In this document: one piece after another, positions 11,870 to 22,610 of the stretch
How positions within the stretch are numbered: position 1 is the first letter of the stretch
How the letters are laid out: each line of letters starts with the position of its first letter
From: Phorcus lineatus
Taxonomy: Eukaryota; Mollusca; Gastropoda; Trochida; Trochidae
Reading direction: 5' to 3'
Length of the DNA stretch: 64,000 bases
Assembly: GCA_921293015.1 (NCBI GenBank)
Contig: OV121086.1
Span: 38,687,194 to 38,751,193, forward strand
Position numbers and translations under genes: made by a program
Notes under the pieces: model-generated
The model's database searches: none
Told to the model about the DNA's origin: nothing
The model's input: the letters and a program-made list of their open reading frames with translations, nothing else

Positions 11870-12420
11870 ATTTGTGCCGAACATTTATATGAAAATTCAA
11901 GACAACTGGATCGAGCACTTCCTGGATGTATTGAGCCCCTGTCAGATTGCCTTGAATGGTCACTATGCCAGCTTGCAATCAAGTGATAAGCATCCCCATA
12001 ACCAGAACAGACCCATCACGATATGGTACAATTGGCATGATACTTCTTGCTGCAAAAGCTGTACCAGGACGCCTCTTATTCTACCATCAACAACATGCAG
12101 AAGCAATCTGCTATCGTCAGACCAGTGGATCCTTCTCCAAGATCTCAAGTTTCATCGTTGTAAATGTCTACACCAAACCAGACGTAGTCGTTTGTGATTG
12201 TTTCTTAATTGAGGACGCTTGATGGGTCTTTGGGCCCTCAACCCCGCAGCCCAGAGACGATTTCTAACTGTTTGGCAGCTGAGCGGACGATGACGGAGCC
12301 AGAGACGTTATAGGTTGGAACTTCAAGCAAATGGATGACGCCTCGATAGCTTCTGCAAACTTCTGTCATCTCCGTCAAAGGTATCTGTGTGGTCTGCCTG
12401 AAGGTCTGCGGTTCCTTACA
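11870..12420 (-). pseudogene. Broken Tc1/mariner transposase (central and N-terminal part)
   Basis: On the minus strand, reading from high to low coordinates, there is an HTH-like stretch (VIVRSAAKQLEIVSGLRG, then a stop), then LRSWRRIHWSDDSRLLLHVV plus DGRIRG near 12080-12150, the region carrying the first catalytic Asp of Tc1-type enzymes (usually WSDESRF). A WGCLSLDCKLA block follows near 11965-12000, matching the family's MVWG strand. Then come VTIQGNLTGAQYIQEVLDP-like residues near 11885-11960. Frames shift several times and stops interrupt it, so it is dead. The C-terminal SPD..PIEHLW region is absent here; a separate remnant at 43050 carries one. Confidence 0.8.
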
Positions 12421-12683
12421 TTATTCATTTGTTCATATTTTCTGAAAAAAACCCGGCTTATTGTGGAGTAGCGACGTCAGATTCTTCTTGAAATCTCCTT
12501 GAAGGAAAGTCCGGCTTTATGCATCGGTCCTTCGTCTACCTTGTATTTTCTTTATATAATGGGCAGTGTTATCGGTGCAATAAACCCATCTTGTAATCAT
12601 GTTATCAGATCCCTGATAACAATGCAAAAGAGGGGAACTAGGTCGCACTACTTTCGCTAGCTCCGTACCGAGAAGAGCGAATC

Positions 12684-13049
12684 CTAAAACTTTTCCTTAG
12701 CAATACAAACGATGCTTTTGCAGACGTGGGCGTCAATGTAATCAAACATGGCCGCCTTGTCAATCGGCGATTGTGTTCGCATCGATAATAAAGGTACAGG
12801 TACCATCAAAACTGTTATTGACATGTATATAATGGCAGCAAACACTACTATATGTGCACATCGATGTTGTAGAGTATGAAGGGAGGTTTGAACACTGCCG
12901 CCTGACGAAGATTCTAACAAAGATGCCACGACAGGCGACGTCGTCTCGGTGTCAAGAACGTGATCCTGTGTTGTGTTGCTACGCGGGTCTAATGTTTTGA
13001 CATTTTCAATTTCAAATGTTTTGAGCGATATTAAATATATTTGAAACAT
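12684..13049 (-). CDS. Hypothetical 121-residue membrane protein ORF
   Basis: This is one of the longest open frames outside the main gene and is richer in GC than its flanks. It starts at an ATG with G at -3 (CAGAAATGT) and ends at TAA. The product has a polar, Thr/Ser-rich N-terminal half (residues 1-65) and one strong hydrophobic segment, about residues 70-95 (IVVFAAIIYMSITVLMVPVP), then a 25-residue tail with two Cys. That would give a single-pass membrane protein with no cleavable signal. I recognise no family. It lies 260 bp beyond the Tc1 relic, so it may be repeat-derived. It may also be one exon of a spliced gene. Confidence 0.3.
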   Translation of the reverse strand: MFQIYLISLKTFEIENVKTLDPRSNTTQDHVLDTETTSPVVASLLESSSGGSVQTSLHTLQHRCAHIVVFAAIIYMSITVLMVPVPLLSMRTQSPIDKAAMFDYIDAHVCKSIVCIAKEKF

Positions 13050-13275
13050 TTCTGACGTGTTTTATTTTGTGTGATGTTTTATTCAAAGAAAACGAGTACA
13101 CAGTTGTTGTAAAAGGTTTGACGAATTGAACTATTTTGCTCTTTTGTGACGTAGTGTTCCCATGACGCGAAATGTAAAGTGAGTTTGCCTAGTGATGACG
13201 TGGGTATATTCGTATGCCCTTTTCATTTGTATAGTTGACACAAAATTAACCATTATAATGACATTATATGAAAAC

Positions 13276-13421
13276 GAGATTATTACCTTCGTATGTTTTG
13301 ATATCGTAAATATCAACGCAATAAAAACTATGTATTAGGCTCGATAAACCTCGCCTTATACAATTTTTATTGTTTATATAGTGATATTTACGATATCGAA
13401 ACATAATTTGGCAATAATCTC
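13276..13421. repeat. Foldback (hairpin) element, arms about 65-70 bp
   Basis: Left arm from GAGATTATTACC (13276) through GATATCGTAAATATCA to TATTAGGC (about 13340). Right arm from GCCTTATA (about 13353) through TGATATTTACGATATCG to GGCAATAATCTC (13421). The apex reads GGCTCGATAAACCTCGCC. Pairing is near-complete with a few bulges. No coding content. It is MITE-like or a foldback element. Confidence 0.85.
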
Positions 13422-14075
13422 TATATATGGCTGTAAGGCTGTTGGAGAACTGCTTTTATAGGTTGCAATAACAATTAGAGGATACTGCATTTTGCAAAAT
13501 TCATGCCGCATGCTTTTAAGTTGCAATTTGCAACGTTTTTCCTCATGAAAACATAACGTATTCAAACCCTAATCCTGATTGAATAACTACGTCCCAAAGA
13601 AGTTTCGAATAGTTTAGATTTTGTAATGTACAAATGGTATATTTTGGTGTGCAAAACTGTTTTTGGCTATGTATAGTATTTTCTCTTTAGATGGGCAGAC
13701 CTTATAAGACTTCTCAATATCGGAACAACTGATTATCATGATCATTTGTTTATATATTAACAATTAACCTTTACACAACACAAACACCGTGTCTGCAAAA
13801 ACAGGAATAAGCAAAAACATTCCAAAACATTTTTCAGAATGTCTTTTTAAATTAAGCAGAAAATATACGTCTCTTAATGCTCATTCATCATGTTTAACTA
13901 ACATCAACTCCCCTTCTACTGAAATCAAGGAAACATTTTTAGATCACGTTCCTTTCAATTCTTATTTTTCTGTTTTCTTATAGGCTTGTTGGTTTGTTTT
14001 TTGAAGATTTTTGTGTTTTTCTAGTGTTGTTAGTTTATGTGTTGTTTTTAGGGGTGACGGAGGGGCATCTTTGAT

Positions 14076-14180
14076 TCAGAGGCGAGTGGGTTAGCTGTAA
14101 AAACACAGGACCACAAGTGCCTGGGTAGATGACTTCCTCTTATGGTGGTAGTTCAACTCCCTCTATGTGCTAGGATAAGC
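14076..14180 (+). repeat. Possible tRNA-derived SINE fragment
   Basis: An A-box-like GAGTGGGTTAGCTG at 14083 and a B-box-like AGTTCAACTCCC at 14151 have plausible spacing. The flanks do not form an acceptor stem. This is weaker than the unit at 9519. Confidence 0.35.
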
Positions 14181-14615
14181 ACTATTGCAGATAGTTCGAT
14201 TCGAAATATAACGATGTCGCATATATATGACATATTCACCTCCGTTTTGATATTTACTAAAAGTGGGGTTTGTTTACATTATGAATGCGTGAAGTGTTAA
14301 GATGTTATATTAAACAACCGTTAACCTCGACTTTATCACTTCTAGATTTTCGTCCAAAGATTTTTTAACAAAATAAGAACTGGGCTTGATTTTTTGTTTA
14401 TTTTTCCAATAAACACCTTTAATTAGCCTTTCAGTAAGACAGCGTAATTATCGGCTGTGAAAAACCCTCCTGGTCAAGGGGCCAAAACATTCGCGCGGGT
14501 GTGACGAAATAAACACTTTAAAGAGTGGTGCATATTTCAACTGAAATACCGCCTTAAATAGTTTTTTAATGACCATCGATGTGGATATCCTTTTTACACC
14601 AAACGCTTAATAGTG

Positions 14616-16944
14616 TTAAAGTGCAACTCCCGGGTGATTTGGCTCCAAAATGTTCCGTCTATATACACTTTGCTTCGCATGTACATCTAATAGACGTGAA
14701 AAACACATTTATTAGTTAAAAGTCATCAATATCACAAATACCTTAGCTATTCGGATGAAGGATGTTTTTAGAAAATCGTAAAAGAAGTTGAAAACTCCAC
14801 CGTTTACGTCGCTATTTTGACGTGTCGGCCATCTTACTTTACGATAAACACCGGGAAAACCTCGATTTCGTCCTATGGAATGTGTGACGTCACCTGTGGA
14901 AAACAGATGGCCTCTGTCGTATCTTTACACTGTCAGACAATGAAATAGCGCGGATGGTAGCAGCCATACCAGTCGACCATTTTAAACAAAAATTGGCAAG
15001 ATATCTCCTTATGAACTTCTGACGCAATAGTAAAAAGGAAATAAAATAAAAATGACGATAAAGTTGAATAAATGTCCATTACATAACCCGGAAGTGAGTC
15101 TCTTCATATGTTGAACTCGAACCTCAAAACAGTACTAATTTCGGTCGAAAAGACATCGGGTAACGTACGTGTTTTTACAAATGCCCTTGCCAATGTAAGG
15201 ACAATGATGATTTAAACAAACATATTTTGTGTGACTGTATTTTTGTCTTTTGATTTAGCGAAATGCCGCTCGTTACGTAAGTCAACTTGCACGTACGTAC
15301 AACGCAGCAAAATACACGAGTGTGAAATAATTCAATGTATCGTGGACAGATTCAAAATTAAATGACCAGCTGCATACTTTTTATTTATCATAAAATTGAA
15401 AATTATGATAACATTTTACGAATGCATAGTAAAATCATAATAACTTGTGGTGGTTGAATCTGGCAATTTTTTTCAATTATTTGCTGATTTCATTAAATGA
15501 TTTATTTGTGCATGGCCGATGTTCGATATGGAATTTTATTGTAAGCTTTCCGTGTTTTAAAATGCATGACCAGTCTTTATTTTTTTCTGACCAAACACAA
15601 AAATTATCAAATATTCTGAACCTTCATTCATTCTTTCGTCCATTTATCATATTACCTTTGTTGGAATTGGAAATAAGCTGATCAATCGCCCTTCACCTAT
15701 TCACTAAACCATATATTTTTGTATGTCAGTCTTAATGTTATGTTATTCGAAATAAAGGGGGGGGGGGAGGAGAGAGAGAGAGGAAATTGACTTAATTTTG
15801 AAAGTCAAGTTTGGCACACAGAATAATTGGGCTTTACATAATTTCCAAGCTTTGCAAAAAATTATATTTAATTTCCTGATTAGGGAGAATAATTTAAGCA
15901 ATATTTGATATTGAATCTGATTGTATAAATTACATTTTATAAATCCCTTCTGTTTAAATAATAATAAAATTTATTTGATTCACTCCATTTTGCTTTGTAT
16001 TTATAGTTCATTTACAAAAAAATGTTGAAATAATCAAAGTATATATCATTTTGAAATTTAGAGTTGAAAGACTAAAATGTAAATGGTGTCATCTGGTAAT
16101 TTTTCACCCTTCTAATTCTAATTCTAGTATAAACAACAAATTATCTTTGTTCATATCATAGATATGATTTTGTAATATACTCAAAATCCCCAGTACAACA
16201 AATTAAACTTCACCGATTGTTCAAATGTTTTTTTCATACACTTATACTGGTGTAGATTGAGGCCGCCTTTCGAAAGTCACGGCAGCGAAATATAAACAAA
16301 ACTCGGCGAATGACGAGAGCTGCGTTCGAGAGACGTACGATGATAAATCAGCTGTTTCATTGAGGCTGAAAAACGAAGTGATATTGATACATTCGACAGT
16401 AAACTGACGAAGAATTTTTTTTAAGGAAATTATAACAAGGAGTCACTCACCGGTGTTTTTAATTGGGTGCATTACCCGTGTAGACAGTGTAAAGCAGTGG
16501 TTCGAGACTGCGAATTTATCATACGAATTGTTTCCATAATGACGTATAAAAGTCATCAAAAGCCTTTTCCTTTTTTCTTAATTTTCGTTCAGCACTTATA
16601 TTTACAAAACATCAACCTAAAAGGTTCTGAGTTTTCAATAGCTACGAGAACACGATCACCTAATAATTATGAAATGTGGTGTTGTTTACATTTGTTATGG
16701 CGGCTACGTCACGTGTGTTTTCCACAGTTGACGTCACATCCGGTTGATTTCACGGAACAACACGATCGGGAAGGCAATTGACTATCCTTTTTTCAATCGA
16801 AATTATTAACATAATCAAGTTATCTAAACTTGTTAAAACCTGACGTAAAATCAAGTCAAGAAGGATATATTATGAAAACATGCATATAAGTGTACAATTT
16901 GGCTTGGTTAAATAAGGTGATTTTACCCGGGAGCCCCACTTTAA
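14616..16944. mobile_element. Non-autonomous TTAA-flanked DNA transposon
   Basis: The element reads TTAA-AGTGCAACTCCCGGGT at 14616 and, on the other strand from 16944, TTAA-AGTGGGGCTCCCGGGT. That gives a 4-bp TTAA target duplication and a terminal inverted repeat with 13 of 16 matching bases. A second inverted pair lies inside: GTGACGTCACCTGTGGAAAAC near 14885 and, reversed, GTGACGTCAACTGTGGAAAAC near 16725-16745. The interior has no transposase-length frame; the longest frames (78 and 104 codons) lack recognisable motifs. TTAA targets are used by piggyBac and Kolobok. The end sequence does not decide between them for me. It is a mid-size MITE-like derivative of about 2.3 kb. Confidence 0.75.
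15757..15782. repeat. G11 run and GA microsatellite
   Basis: An 11-G run followed by AGGAGAGAGAGAGAGG, inside the TTAA-flanked element. Confidence 0.9.
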
Positions 16945-19900
16945 ATCGTCAAATGATTTATCTAACTGAGTGGAAAACATTCTCTGACAATCAATTATTG
17001 GGGTTTTTCTGTGATATTGTTACGATAGATGTATAGATCACGAGGCAATTATTCTGTTTATGACGTCATTAAAAGGGCGTGTGACCAGTCATGCATTCAC
17101 TGGTTTGTGGTCAGATAGATCTAAGCGGCCCATCAAAAGTGGCATTCATAAACGGCTTTCATTACCAAACTGACCATATTTGAGTAGCGACCTTTGACGT
17201 ACTATACAATATTGTAATCAGACATTCATATATTCCAAAGAAAATCTTAAAATATGTTTGTGGTTATGTGAACTTTACAAAACAGAAAGTTAAGCAGGTC
17301 GAGTTATCAAGACGAACTAGCGCTCAAATTAGGCGAAATAAATTGTTGAGAACAGGCTGGAAGGCACTAAAATCACAAAGCCTTCTATTAAGAGGAATCC
17401 TGACATGTTTCAATACATAATGTTTATTCTTTTCTTCAAACAGAATCAAAAGATTCACAACCTTAACAACTTAAATCGCCTGGATTAATTTCCAATTTGA
17501 ATCTTCACGTTACTTGTTGCAATTCATCATTTAGGGCAATGATTGATTTAATTTCAAGCACCACAACCACGATTTAGTCCATTGAAAAACCTGTCCGTAT
17601 TAACTATACAGCATTGCCCCTTCTCTTCAATTGTCTTCATGACTGCTATTTGTGTTACTGAAGGTCATTCTGACAACAACAGGTATCAAAAGGCTGTCAA
17701 CATCAGTACTTTGTTGGAGGTTTAAAGGCAAATTATGCATAATTCTTCGTCTTATTATTATTATCATTATAATATTTTATTTTGTATTCATTAGTTTATC
17801 ATTCAAAGAGATGTTTTGAAATAAAGTTCTGAAATCTGTATTTTACGTATATGTTTACGTATAGTTTACACCGAATATCAAGAGAAATCCATTAAAAGTT
17901 GAAATAAGACATGTTTGAACATATATGATAAGATTAGATAGATCCCTTAGACGACCCTATCAAATCACCGTTACAGATGTATTCAGTACATCATAGTTAG
18001 AGGAAACATATACAAGTATACAGCCATACAGCCGGTAATTCCCGTGTTTAGGCCCACACAAAAATTAACCCGCGGTACGTATTGTAATATTTCAAATTAA
18101 GAAATTAAGTCGTGTCCCTTTTAAATTGTATGGCCAGTATTGACGTTAACGACGTCCCTCCTGTTGTGCAGGTCGATGTTATTCCTTCAAAATAACATGG
18201 TTGAATGATTAAAGACGACACCTTAAATTAGTTTATGAATGAATTAGTTTATGTTATGAATGTTTACTTGTTGGTTGCTCATCTCGTTATCTCATGGAGG
18301 AATCATTTTCGAAACCAAAACCATTGGAATAATAGTTATGCCAGTAGAAATGTTCCATGCAATGGGTGCTTATATTTTCAACGAAACTTTATATTTACAA
18401 CCAAATAAAGGACGATGGGATTTTATTTTTCATTATCAAAAAGGAAAAAAGGTAAAAGTGTCATTACAATCATTTAACCGTTTATTTGCTCACAAATATT
18501 TTTAAATAATAAAACAAATAATAACGTCCTCATTCTAACCAGATTTTTTCTTGTTTTTAAATTTAAATCACATATTCTGAAGATTTTACTGTATTACTAA
18601 GAATTTTGTGATAGTTTAATCTATACATTCAATCACTCATATGAACATTGTTATAATTTCAATGAAAAAAAAAATTTTAATCGCACATATCTATGTACGG
18701 AATTAATGAAAAATCAACCAACTATAAAAATCTAAGTACATTTATATTTTGTATATTACTTGTTATTCAAAACAAAAGATTTTCTTCTCAAATATTTTTG
18801 GGTTCGTATAGTTCATATTTGTACAGATTCTTAAGTAAATCATTGCTGTTTTGGGAAATAATTTTGGAAAAACAAATTACAGCTTGACTATCCTATTTAG
18901 TACTAGTATAGCTTGATTAAGATTACCACGGCAAAATTTCAACAAATAGTAACAAGCTTTTTTCCACTTTTCAGGATCAATAGTTAGATGTAAACATACT
19001 TCATGCAGTCGTTTATTAATGTTGCTGGACATATTACAATTCATTTTCGATTAATAAATAAAGACTTGTCAGACAGTGGATCTTACTCTAAGTTGACATG
19101 AATCCATTAATCAACGAAATGTATTAAAAGTTTGAGGTTAAGTACAAGTAGGTCTAATAAACAAGCCAATCCCTGAAACACTTAACCGTTTAACATTTAC
19201 ATTGGCGTATCAATGTTCGAGTACAAGAAATGCGAAGAAGGGGTTGATAAAAAGGCATTATCAACACGTCAAAAACACCATCTGAATAAAATGGCTTATG
19301 GCGTTATCTCATTGACGTTTCAGTATTCATGTTAAACCTGCATGGATGTATAATCATAAATAAGAGGGCGTGGTTTGATTTCAGCATCTTTTTAATCTTT
19401 AAAGGGTTGTTCAATAAGTAAATATTGTGAGGTTCTCAGTTACAGAAAGTGTAAAGCTAGTTTATCCCTTCATATGGCATTAGAATGTTTTCAAAGTTCC
19501 GTGTTCTATATATGATGAATAAGCATTCCATTATCTCTGACTCCACCTGTCTCGTGGTACATATGTGCATAATGCAAATATTTGCACTACAGCACAGGCA
19601 ATGAGAACATTTTGGTACTTCTATGGGCTTTTCAATGTCTCACATTCCTATATACTGAATACACAATGACAGTGGAAATGCAAGATCGATGGCATTTCTA
19701 CTGATGTTGGTATATGTGGACATTATTTTATAACTTCAGAGGTTTCAAGTGGTGTGATTTTGGCGGTCGTTAGTCTTTTTACCATAGGACTGGTGACCAT
19801 AATTGATTATACACAACTTATCTTAACTCTCTTTAACATGACTTCGTTCAGTAGCAATGCAACATCATGAGAATTTCGTCTGTTTTCAATTTTCCTGCCA

Positions 19901-20125
19901 AAAACTTGATTTCATTAAGTCAGCAATTCTTGCTTGTGAATGATGAGCAACGTATACGATTGTTGCCAATATTCTTGATAATAATTTCTTATGGACACTA
20001 CTTTAATGCCTCTTAGAACATAAAAAAGATCTCCAACTGTTTGGTATATTCATTCAAATGAAAAATAACATTGTCATCCATTGCTACATGTATGTTCCGA
20101 TAGAGTTCGAGGAAATAGAGCGATT
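16945..20125. other. AT-rich stretch, no recognisable gene
   Basis: Apart from the repeat copy at 17495-17640, nothing is visible. The 81-codon frame at 18260-18505 has no recognisable motif and no splice context, so I do not call it. Confidence 0.5.
17495..17640 (+). repeat. Dispersed repeat, copy 2
   Basis: This is the partner of 7665-7800, same strand, with collinear shared words. Divergence is substantial, so the copies are old. Confidence 0.55.
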
Positions 20126-20128
20126 GTA

Positions 20129-20162
<34 letters not shown>
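20126..20162. repeat. (TA)n microsatellite
   Basis: An alternating TA run with one G interruption, flanked by TGTATATATG and TGTACATG; able to extrude a cruciform. Confidence 0.9.
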
Positions 20163-20166
<4 letters not shown>

Positions 20167-21389
20167 TGTATGTGCTGCATTACAAAGAACCAAAAATAAA
20201 ATAACGTTTTTGAACACGTTTTTTAAATGTCTCGCATCCATTAATTAACTTCGTTATCCCTAAAAAATTCCCGATAACTAACCATGTCCCTAGCCTTCTG
20301 TGTTACATTCTCTTTTCAGAGTAAACATGCATATCAGCTGTAACCTAGAAATCATAACCACACTGATGTAGTCTGAAAATCATACAGTCAATGTTTTCTT
20401 CAGTTTGCTAGCCTTACAAATTCTCAGCCCAAACATTATTGTTATGACGTACACTAAAGTCACCAAATTTAGTTACAAGGTTATTTTCATAATGTACATT
20501 TAATCGAACTCAATTGACATGTAAATTATTGGTTAACGAAATTATGTTTTTGATTCTTACAAACATAAAGAATATAATGTTAAAGTTTCGTCTTTCTTTA
20601 TTCAAACAAATGTTTTTGTGTTCAATGAATTAGTTTGAAATGTCTTTAGCTTTTCATGCAACTGCAGGTGTCAAATACTGTTTTTGATGGAATTCATCAT
20701 AAATCCAAGTGCTCTCTCTAATCTTTTCCTTCTTTCATATTAAAATTTTAATCACCTAAGATTATGTTTATTTAATGTTCTCATCCCGTAAATAACACAG
20801 AATAATTCAAATGACACAAGGATGACCCAAACCTCCACAGAAAGGTAAGTACGTGGCACGTGGAGGTAATAAGATATTGGTAAACTATCATACTTATCAA
20901 ATATTATGCATGTTATTTATTTATGAGATTGATGTATGCATTAAGCTGTAACCAAAGATATCGGTGAGAAACAAAGTGCCAAGTAAAGAATATCAGAAAC
21001 ATGAATTATTTAACCATAAAAATAATTAGCTCACTAACTATGTTGTATCATTTTTCTAAATGTACGAATGAGCATGCTAATTGCAATGATTGTAAAGATT
21101 GATTTATTTAGAAAAGACAGATTATCATCATAATAGCACATTTTAGTCCATGAATAGCTTATGGTCCCTAGAGGTGATTCGATTTATCTAAAATTGCTCA
21201 CTCCTGTCAGATCACTCAATTGCTCATTTAAATGATTTCATTCACTACCATTTTTCCATTGCCTTCGTCATGACCATAATTGTTCCCTCATTAAGAGTTT
21301 TTCTGGAACCAGCTGGGATATGATGATTCCATCAAGTTTTATCGCAAGTACATGTACAACTGGACATCTGTATGTTTCGATCGATATCT
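20163..21389. other. AT-rich stretch, nothing recognised
   Basis: No exon, RNA gene or known element could be supported. Confidence 0.5.
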
Positions 21390-21690
21390 GAATTTAGGCT
21401 CAATGGATGTTGAATATGTCAAGGATGTCATTGTTGTGATAACACTAATTAGATATTTTTATATGTAGAACTAATGCCTGAGTTAAAAAAGGTCGTTTTA
21501 TATCGACCTTTGAATTTCTTGCTATATTATAGAAATAGTCTGGTGAAGTTCAGATTACGATTAAAGACCTCCTGTAATTTTGAAAACAGATACTAAGAAA
21601 ATTTGCAATCAAAACCAAACCACCATTAGATAGATCAAAGAATATGCGATAAGCTTAAAGCTCTTTCCCTTTGAAAATCAGTTTCTTAAT
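21390..21690 (+). repeat. Diverged duplicated block, copy 1
   Basis: It aligns in order with 27255-27690. Shared blocks: ATCTGAATTTAG, TCAATG/TCAATA, ATGTCA, TTAGATATTTTTATATG/TTGGATATTTTCAGATG, the core AATGCCTGAGT...AAGGTCGTTTTA.ATCG, AAAGACCTC, and GCTTAAAGCTCTTTCC/GCTTTAAAGCTTTTCC. Identity in the core is about 70% or better. No coding frame is shared. Confidence 0.6.
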
Positions 21691-21975
21691 CTTGTCTCGA
21701 TTGAGTCTCATAATATCATTCGTTTTCTTTTAGCTTTAAACGTTTATTTTCAAATATATATTAAACATATATATCTAAAATCTACTTGAATACCTTTAAA
21801 AATGCAATGATAACCAAGTTTTAAAAACATAAAAATTATGATTCCAGCTATGATGGTTGTAGGAGTTTATGTCAAATACGGCACTGTTTATATTCAAAGA
21901 TTCTGATTATTTTGTTGATATTTTGGTTAAACTGTTTAAGTGGCATTCTAGAAGTTGTCAGTATATGGAAGACTA

Positions 21976-22149
21976 GGAATTTTTATGGATTATCAACTTC
22001 TTTATTGTACCGATAGCAACGTTTCGGTTTAGCTTCTTATACCGTTTTTAAGCAAGTGGAGGTGTGTTGAGATACAAGGTAATATAAGAAGCTATATCGA
22101 AATGTCGCAATCAGTACAATTAAGAAGTTGATAATCCATTTATAATTCC
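21976..22149. repeat. Foldback element, arms about 65 bp
   Basis: Left arm GGAATTTTTATGGATTATCA...TTAGCTTCTTATA (21976-22041). Right arm TATAAGAAGCTATATCG...TGATAATCCATTTATAATTCC (22083-22149). Pairing runs almost the whole length, with scattered mismatches around CCGATAGCAACG/CGCAATCAGT. The loop of about 41 nt is not palindromic. Confidence 0.85.
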
Positions 22150-22375
22150 AAATCTACCTTATATTTTGGTTAAATTGTAGTAAGTCGGATACTGAAAGTT
22201 AGCTTATTGCCATAATTACTGGAGTATGTTTGAACTTTTCTCTTTTGTTAAATATTGTATAATATAAGTGTTTCATGATGAACTCGGATTAGCATGCTAC
22301 GGAATGGAAGTATGTTGATTGATCGAAGCAAAACAATGTTTGTTTACTAATAAATACAACTTGACACCAGATCCA

Positions 22376-22610
22376 GTCGCTGCAACGACACGCTCTGTCC
22401 GTGCATTTGATACCAAACACGTGCACGACATGCAATGGTTTTAATAACTTCTTCTTTATTCCGGTGCGCAAAGTACATTAGTACAACACATATAGAAGGT
22501 TTCCCGTCGTTGCAACGACACGGTCTGTCCGTGCATTTGATACCAAACACATTCACGACATGCACTGAATGGTTTTGATAACTTATATTTTATTCTGATG
22601 GCCAAAGCTC
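22376..22610 (-). repeat. Two-copy direct repeat, 130-bp period
   Basis: Copies at 22376-22475 and 22506-22610 share GTCG(C/T)TGCAACGACACG, CTGTCCGTGCATTTGATACC, AAACAC, CACGACATGCA and TGGTTTTRATAACTT. The period is 130 bp, with a few substitutions and a small insertion. GC is higher than the flanks. It may be the remains of a minisatellite or of a duplicated element end. Confidence 0.85.

Noticed and set aside
15445-15681. 78-codon plus-strand frame
   Set aside because: Composition dominated by Phe/Leu/Ile from AT-rich DNA; inside the TTAA element.
16467-16781. 104-codon plus-strand frame
   Set aside because: It lies across the subterminal repeat of the TTAA element and has no transposase motif.
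18260-18505. 81-codon plus-strand frame
   Set aside because: AT-rich, no family, weak start context and no splice signals that extend it.
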